This document shows, one piece after another, positions 30,751-33,940 of a stretch of 33,940 bases of DNA. Under the pieces are notes generated by a model that worked only from the letters and a program-made list of their open reading frames with translations, did no database searches and had not been told where the DNA came from. How positions within the stretch are numbered: the stretch's first letter is position 1; each line of letters begins with the position of its first letter. The DNA comes from an uncultured Lachnospiraceae bacterium. Its GTDB lineage: Bacteria > Bacillota > Clostridia > Lachnospirales > Lachnospiraceae. The position numbers and the translations under genes are program-made. The stretch spans positions 1 to 33,940 of the forward strand of contig CADABA010000014.1 in NCBI GenBank assembly GCA_902785985.1. The letters run 5' to 3'.

Positions 30751-31164
30751 TCAATGTACAGGTGTACCTTTTTCTGCCCAGGAGGCAATCACATCCGGCG
30801 CATCCGCCCCTATTTCCGCACTTATGATCTTCAGGATCACCTTATTGGGAAGACATACAATGCTGCCTCCCTGCGCATTAATATGCGCACTGTGCACACA
30901 GATCTGATCCGGGCAGTCCGCATGAGACATAAAGACCTCTCCTTTTTCTATCCGGCATGTATTGCCACCGCCGATCTCAATGACGCGGTCTTCCGCAAGC
31001 GAATAGATTCCCAGGACTTTTCCGTCTGCAGTGATCTCGAGCCGGGCTCTGTCTGCATCATGCGGGATCAGATTAAACGCCATCATGACGCAGGGGATCA
31101 GCGCCAGAACGATAATAAGGACGATATCTGTTTTTCTCAAATACTTACTGATGTTATCCTGCAT
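30751..31164 (-). CDS. NusG domain II-containing membrane-anchored protein (EetA-like)
   Basis: A 137-residue protein with one N-terminal membrane segment (IVLIIVLALIPCVMMAFNL, about residues 13-31), then a soluble extracytoplasmic-type NusG domain II: ARLEITADGKVLGIYSL, VIEIGGGNTCRIEKG, SHADCPDQICVHSAHI and GGSIVCLPNKVILKI. The cysteine-bearing CPDQIC and IVCLPN segments are characteristic. AAGGA five bases before ATG 31164 supports the start. It is paired with the Gx transporter gene downstream in one transcript and is divergent from the YprB-like gene. Its biochemical role is not established; involvement in membrane redox or flavin handling is inference from the family context. Confidence 0.85.
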   Translation of the reverse strand: MQDNISKYLRKTDIVLIIVLALIPCVMMAFNLIPHDADRARLEITADGKVLGIYSLAEDRVIEIGGGNTCRIEKGEVFMSHADCPDQICVHSAHINAQGGSIVCLPNKVILKIISAEIGADAPDVIASWAEKGTPVH

Positions 31165-31621
31165 TCGATTCCTTCGTTCCGCATACTGCTGTTGAAAAAA
31201 TGATGAGGCTGTCTGCAGGGAAAACCGACCGGCCTGATCATGATCAGGAAGTCCGCAGAGAACTTCTCATAGGATGCGTATTCCGCCGGAGCACAAATAT
31301 ACATGCTTATGCAGGCGACGACGCGCCTTCGATTCGGTCCGGTTTTATTCAGCTGACGCTGACTCGAATCCCGTGCTGCCGTATCGGGAGCGAAACCTGA
31401 AGTTTCGCTGCCAGACCAATACATGCGGGAAGTTTTTATATCTTATCACAAAACGTGCCGAATCGCCACGGAAAAGGGAAAGCCCTTCCTTGTAAAAGCA
31501 TTTTTTGCCCCTTATAATGCTCTTATCCGAAATATCGCAGAAATACCGAAAAAACCTGATACCGGTACCGGAATGATCCGATCCGTCAAGCTATGATCAA
31601 TACAGTACAAAGGCATACACT
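31165..31621. other. divergent intergenic region between EetA-like and YprB-like genes
   Basis: About 457 bases without a gene. It contains a perfect 16-bp palindrome CCTGATCATGATCAGG (31233-31248), a hairpin AGCGAAAC-CTGAA-GTTTCGCT (31389-31409) lacking a T-run, and the plus-strand promoter at 31490-31518. A tRNA-like GACTCGAATCCC at 31371 is not part of a complete tRNA. Confidence 0.6.
31490..31518 (+). promoter_or_regulatory. sigma-A-type promoter of the YprB-like gene
   Basis: TTGTAA (31490-31495), a 17-base spacer containing six T, and a perfect TATAAT (31513-31518). It leaves a leader of about 95 bases before ATG 31622. Confidence 0.85.
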
Positions 31622-32587
31622 ATGATAAAGAAAATAAAAAGCACAGAACATATAGCACACGCTGCTCACCTTTCGAAGAGCAGCTGCGTCCTCGATATCG
31701 AGACGGACAGCCGTTATTGGAGAACGAGTCATTTCAGGAATGTGCGTCTGGCCGATACAGAAAAAGAGATGATCTGGATCCCTGAAAAAGAGAGCGATGA
31801 GTACGACCTGCTGCTCGATCTGGCCGAATCGCTCTCCCGCTGCAGTCTTGTTCTCACTTTTAACGGAACCGGTTTTGATATTCCGCATCTCAGAAAAAAA
31901 TACAGTGCCTATCGTCTCTCCGATCCGCTCCGGGATATCCGACATGACGATCTTTTCCTGATGCTTCGAAAATACAATTCCCTTCTTCCGGTCGCCAGAC
32001 ACCGCCTGAACGACTATGTGACCCTCTTTACGGATGGGCATATTCCGGAAGGTGACGCACAGAAAGCGCTCTTCATTTCCCGGATCCTGAACCTCTCCTG
32101 CCTGAAAGAAGGAAAATTCGGCGCACAGATCCGGTCTTCCTCCTGCCCTGAGGCGGAAAAGTACAAAGAGGAAAGCCCTGACGTTCCTCACTCAAATAAA
32201 GCAGCCAGAGAGGATGCCTTGAAGGATTCCCTCTCGATCATCCTTACTCCGGCTCTTCCTCTCTCCTTCAGCATACACTGTACTGACGGTCCCTTCGAAC
32301 TTGACTCGAATCCGGACGCCGGAACGCTGAAACTCCGTATCCGGTCCGACGGCGGATCATTTTATATGTATCATTCTGATTTTGAGAACTACGACTTTCT
32401 GCCGGGTGAGGGATGTGCTGTCCACAAATCACTCACGGCCTATGTGGCTTCCGACAGAAAAGTGAAGGCTTCCCGTGAAAACTGTTATACACTTATCCCC
32501 TGCGGAGCCATCCTTCAGGGAAATGAAAAGACTCTCATAAAATACAGTAAATCAGCAATAGAATATCTCCTGTCAAAACAATCCTGA
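31622..32587 (+). CDS. ribonuclease H-like (YprB-type) DEDD exonuclease-domain protein
   Basis: Predicted 3'-5' exonuclease-fold protein of the YprB family; substrate unknown. Exo I is CVLDIETDS (Asp25, Glu27), Exo II is LTFNGTGFDIPHLRKKY (Asp86), and the later DDLF and HRLNDYVTLF segments supply the remaining acidic and tyrosine-type positions. The nuclease domain covers about residues 20-170; residues 200-321 form a second domain of unknown role (LRIRSDGGSFYMYHSDFENY). Length is 321 residues. It is one of two plus-strand genes, with a clear promoter, but only a weak AAGG before the ATG. It converges on rpsA. Confidence 0.82.
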   Translation: MIKKIKSTEHIAHAAHLSKSSCVLDIETDSRYWRTSHFRNVRLADTEKEMIWIPEKESDEYDLLLDLAESLSRCSLVLTFNGTGFDIPHLRKKYSAYRLSDPLRDIRHDDLFLMLRKYNSLLPVARHRLNDYVTLFTDGHIPEGDAQKALFISRILNLSCLKEGKFGAQIRSSSCPEAEKYKEESPDVPHSNKAAREDALKDSLSIILTPALPLSFSIHCTDGPFELDSNPDAGTLKLRIRSDGGSFYMYHSDFENYDFLPGEGCAVHKSLTAYVASDRKVKASRENCYTLIPCGAILQGNEKTLIKYSKSAIEYLLSKQS

Positions 32588-32611
32588 CAGAAAAAAGATC
32601 TTTCGGGAGCT

Positions 32612-32662
32612 CCGGCGGATCGCCGCCTTCCCGTAAGGAAGGTGCTTCGCAAGGAAACGCGG
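32612..32662 (+). repeat. interspersed palindromic repeat, diverged copy F
   Basis: CCGGCGGATCGCCGCC followed by GGAAGGTGCTTCGCA matches the first module of copies C and D (CGGCGGATCGCAGCC ... GGAAGGTGCTTCGCACC), but the closing arms have changed and the second hairpin is absent (AAGGAAACGCGG remains). Confidence 0.65.
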
Positions 32663-32735
32663 TGAAGTGGCTGTCGTATTAAGCAGAATAAACAGTTCAT
32701 TCAGGGACCGCTCTTTGAGCAGGTCTTTGACAAAC

Positions 32736-32763
32736 GAAAAGGCGTGACCTAAGCCACGCCTTT
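32736..32763 (-). terminator. intrinsic terminator of rpsA
   Basis: AAAGGCGTG (32738-32746) and CACGCCTTT (32755-32763) form a nine-pair stem. On the minus strand it ends in TTTTCGTTT, about 70 bases after the rpsA stop; on the plus strand it may also stop the YprB-like transcript. Confidence 0.75.
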
Positions 32764-32835
32764 CAATCATTTCAATTCCGGAATATTTGCTGTGTTATGA
32801 AGGCCCGCCTTGCGGATGCCTCCTTTTACGCTCAA

Positions 32836-33940
32836 TTATTCCATCGGAACGTCGATTGTCGGTTCCTCATCTTCCGGATCAGTGTAGACCGGAGCATCCT
32901 CATACTGTGCTCTGTCCTGCTCAAGCTGTTTCACAGAAAGTGAAATCTTGTGCTCATCTGCATTGAAATCGACGACCTTTGCCTCGATCTCCTGCCCGAT
33001 GGAAAGAACATCAGACGGCTTGTCAACGTGCTCTCTTGCGATCTGAGATACATGAAGGAGTGCATCAACACCCGGAAGAAGCTCTACGAATGCACCGAAG
33101 TCTGTCATACGTGCAACACGTCCGACAACAACGCTGCCTACGCCGAAGTTCTCCGCTGCCTCAAGCCACGGATTCTGATTCGGGAACTTGAGGGAAAGAG
33201 CAATCTTCTCGCCCTTGATGTCCTTGATGAGAACTGTAAGCTGATCGCCATTGCGGAAGATCTTCTTCGGATTCTCAACACGTCCCCAGGACATCTCTGA
33301 AATATGAAGCAGACCGTCTGCTCCGCCCAGATCTACGAACGCACCGAAATCGGTAACATTCTTGACAACGCCATCGACGATATCGCCGGGCTGAATCCTT
33401 GCAAAGAGTTCTCTTGCAGCTTCTGCCTTGCGGGCTGTGAGAATCTGACGGCGATCGCCGATGATTCTTCTTCTGCGCGGATTGAACTCAGAAATAACGA
33501 ATTCGATTTCCTGATCCTGATACTTATTGAGATCTCTCTCATAGACATCAGATACAAGGCTGGCCGGAATGAATACTCTCGTATCCTCGACAAGGACTGT
33601 GAGACCGCCCTTAAGGACCTGTGAAACCGTAGCCTTCAGAACTTCCTTGTTGTTGAAAGCTTCCTCAAGTCTCTTGCTTCCTCTCTCAGCGGCAAGTCTC
33701 TTATATGAAAGAACGACCTGTCCGTCACCGTCGTTCGCCTTAAGGACCTTGACCTCAAGTTTATCGCCAATATGGAGAACAGCGGTAAGATCCTTGCTGT
33801 CGTTGCTGTATTCTTCTTTCGTAAGAACACCGTCGGCCTTGTAGCCGATATTGATATACGCGACGTCCGGCTTGACATCAATTACAGTTCCCTCGACGAC
33901 TGATCCATTCCTGATAGTGTTGAAGTCCTGATTGTTGAGC
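32836..33940 (-). CDS. rpsA: 30S ribosomal protein S1, 5' end beyond the window
   Basis: RNA-binding ribosomal protein made of S1 (OB-fold) domains. Four are visible: VVEGTVIDVKPDVAYINIGY near the window edge; VLKATVSQVLKGGLTVLVED; the most typical one, DIVDGVVKNVTDFGAFVDLG followed by ADGLLHISEMSWG; and SVVVGRVARMTDFGAFVELL followed by DALLHVSQIA. The C-terminus is acidic (DPEDEEPTIDVPME). About 367 codons are visible and the frame is open to the window end. In many Clostridia S1 is fused behind IspH (LytB); the missing 5' part would tell. It runs convergent to the YprB-like gene and ends at a terminator. Confidence 0.93.
   Translation of the reverse strand, partial: LNNQDFNTIRNGSVVEGTVIDVKPDVAYINIGYKADGVLTKEEYSNDSKDLTAVLHIGDKLEVKVLKANDGDGQVVLSYKRLAAERGSKRLEEAFNNKEVLKATVSQVLKGGLTVLVEDTRVFIPASLVSDVYERDLNKYQDQEIEFVISEFNPRRRRIIGDRRQILTARKAEAARELFARIQPGDIVDGVVKNVTDFGAFVDLGGADGLLHISEMSWGRVENPKKIFRNGDQLTVLIKDIKGEKIALSLKFPNQNPWLEAAENFGVGSVVVGRVARMTDFGAFVELLPGVDALLHVSQIAREHVDKPSDVLSIGQEIEAKVVDFNADEHKISLSVKQLEQDRAQYEDAPVYTDPEDEEPTIDVPME

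Larger units (their letters stand above)
32588..32835. other. convergent 3' region between the YprB-like gene and rpsA
   Basis: No gene seen. It holds repeat copy F and the shared terminator stem near 32738. GGCGGATCGCCGCC and CTTCC...GGAAG in copy F can fold and may help end the plus-strand transcript, though no T-run follows. Confidence 0.55.

Noticed and set aside
31365..31390. tRNA-like T-loop sequence GACTCGAATCCC
   Set aside because: No acceptor, D or anticodon arms can be built around it.
31586..32191. 201-codon minus-strand frame opposite the YprB-like gene
   Set aside because: Antisense to a gene with DEDD motifs, promoter and start; treated as a shadow.

Overview
This window looks like a chromosomal core region of an anaerobic spore-forming Clostridia, most likely Lachnospiraceae, with G+C near one half judged by eye. 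The support is the short-form hisG with hisZ, a recU resolvase, a GerW-type sporulation protein beside a DUF2953 protein, an Asp23/FakA (YloU/YloV) pair next to rpmB and recG as in Bacillus subtilis, and a class B PBP/FtsW/U32/ZapA/RuvBA cluster. I see no phage, integrase, transposase gene, CRISPR array, rRNA or tRNA.

Layout. Almost everything is on the minus strand; only rpmB and a YprB-like exonuclease gene are on the plus strand. 1-4.0 kb: end of a histidine operon read hisZ-hisG-hisD-hisIE, with hisZ and hisD both broken by internal deletions. 4.2-7.1 kb: recU, signal peptidase, RluA-type pseudouridine synthase and a small membrane protein. 7.1-11.7 kb: HAD hydrolase, RsmF-type rRNA methylase, small alarmone synthetase and PepD peptidase. 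12-14.1 kb: coiled-coil protein, coaD (with an in-frame deletion that removes the catalytic histidine), rsmD and mgsA. 14.3-18.9 kb: recG, fakA and an Asp23 protein. 19.2-21.7 kb: rpmB (plus), gerW, DUF2953 and an unknown protein. 22-27.5 kb: class B PBP, FtsW/RodA/SpoVE protein and U32 peptidase. 27.6-30.1 kb: zapA, ruvB, ruvA. 30.1-31.2 kb: a Gx transporter and a NusG-domain-II protein resembling EetB/EetA. 31.6-33.9 kb: YprB-like exonuclease (plus) and ribosomal protein S1 (minus, cut by the window end).

Two things stand out. First, a family of interspersed palindromic repeats, with a core hairpin around GGTGCTTCGCACC and a second hairpin around CAGGAACGC/GCGTTCCTG, lies in six gaps between genes (near 6.35, 11.84, 14.29, 21.92, 29.36 and 32.64 kb). 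One copy separates ruvA from ruvB. A second, unrelated pair of structured intergenic sequences shares the 17-nt word TTTATCTCAGTGGGGGA: a 97-bp element with 14-bp perfect terminal inverted repeats, and a predicted leader RNA upstream of the Asp23/fakA operon. Second, three otherwise well-preserved genes within 11 kb (hisD, hisZ, coaD) each lack one internal block of roughly 20-40 codons. Because coaD is normally essential, this is either a genome with redundant or lost functions or a recurring assembly fault, and should be settled from reads.

Regulatory signals that can be read directly include sigma-A-type promoters before mgsA, rpmB, the Asp23 operon, zapA, the YprB-like gene and the 6.4-7.0 kb gene, and intrinsic terminators after rpmB, fakA, the coiled-coil gene, zapA, the HAD gene, the Gx transporter and rpsA.
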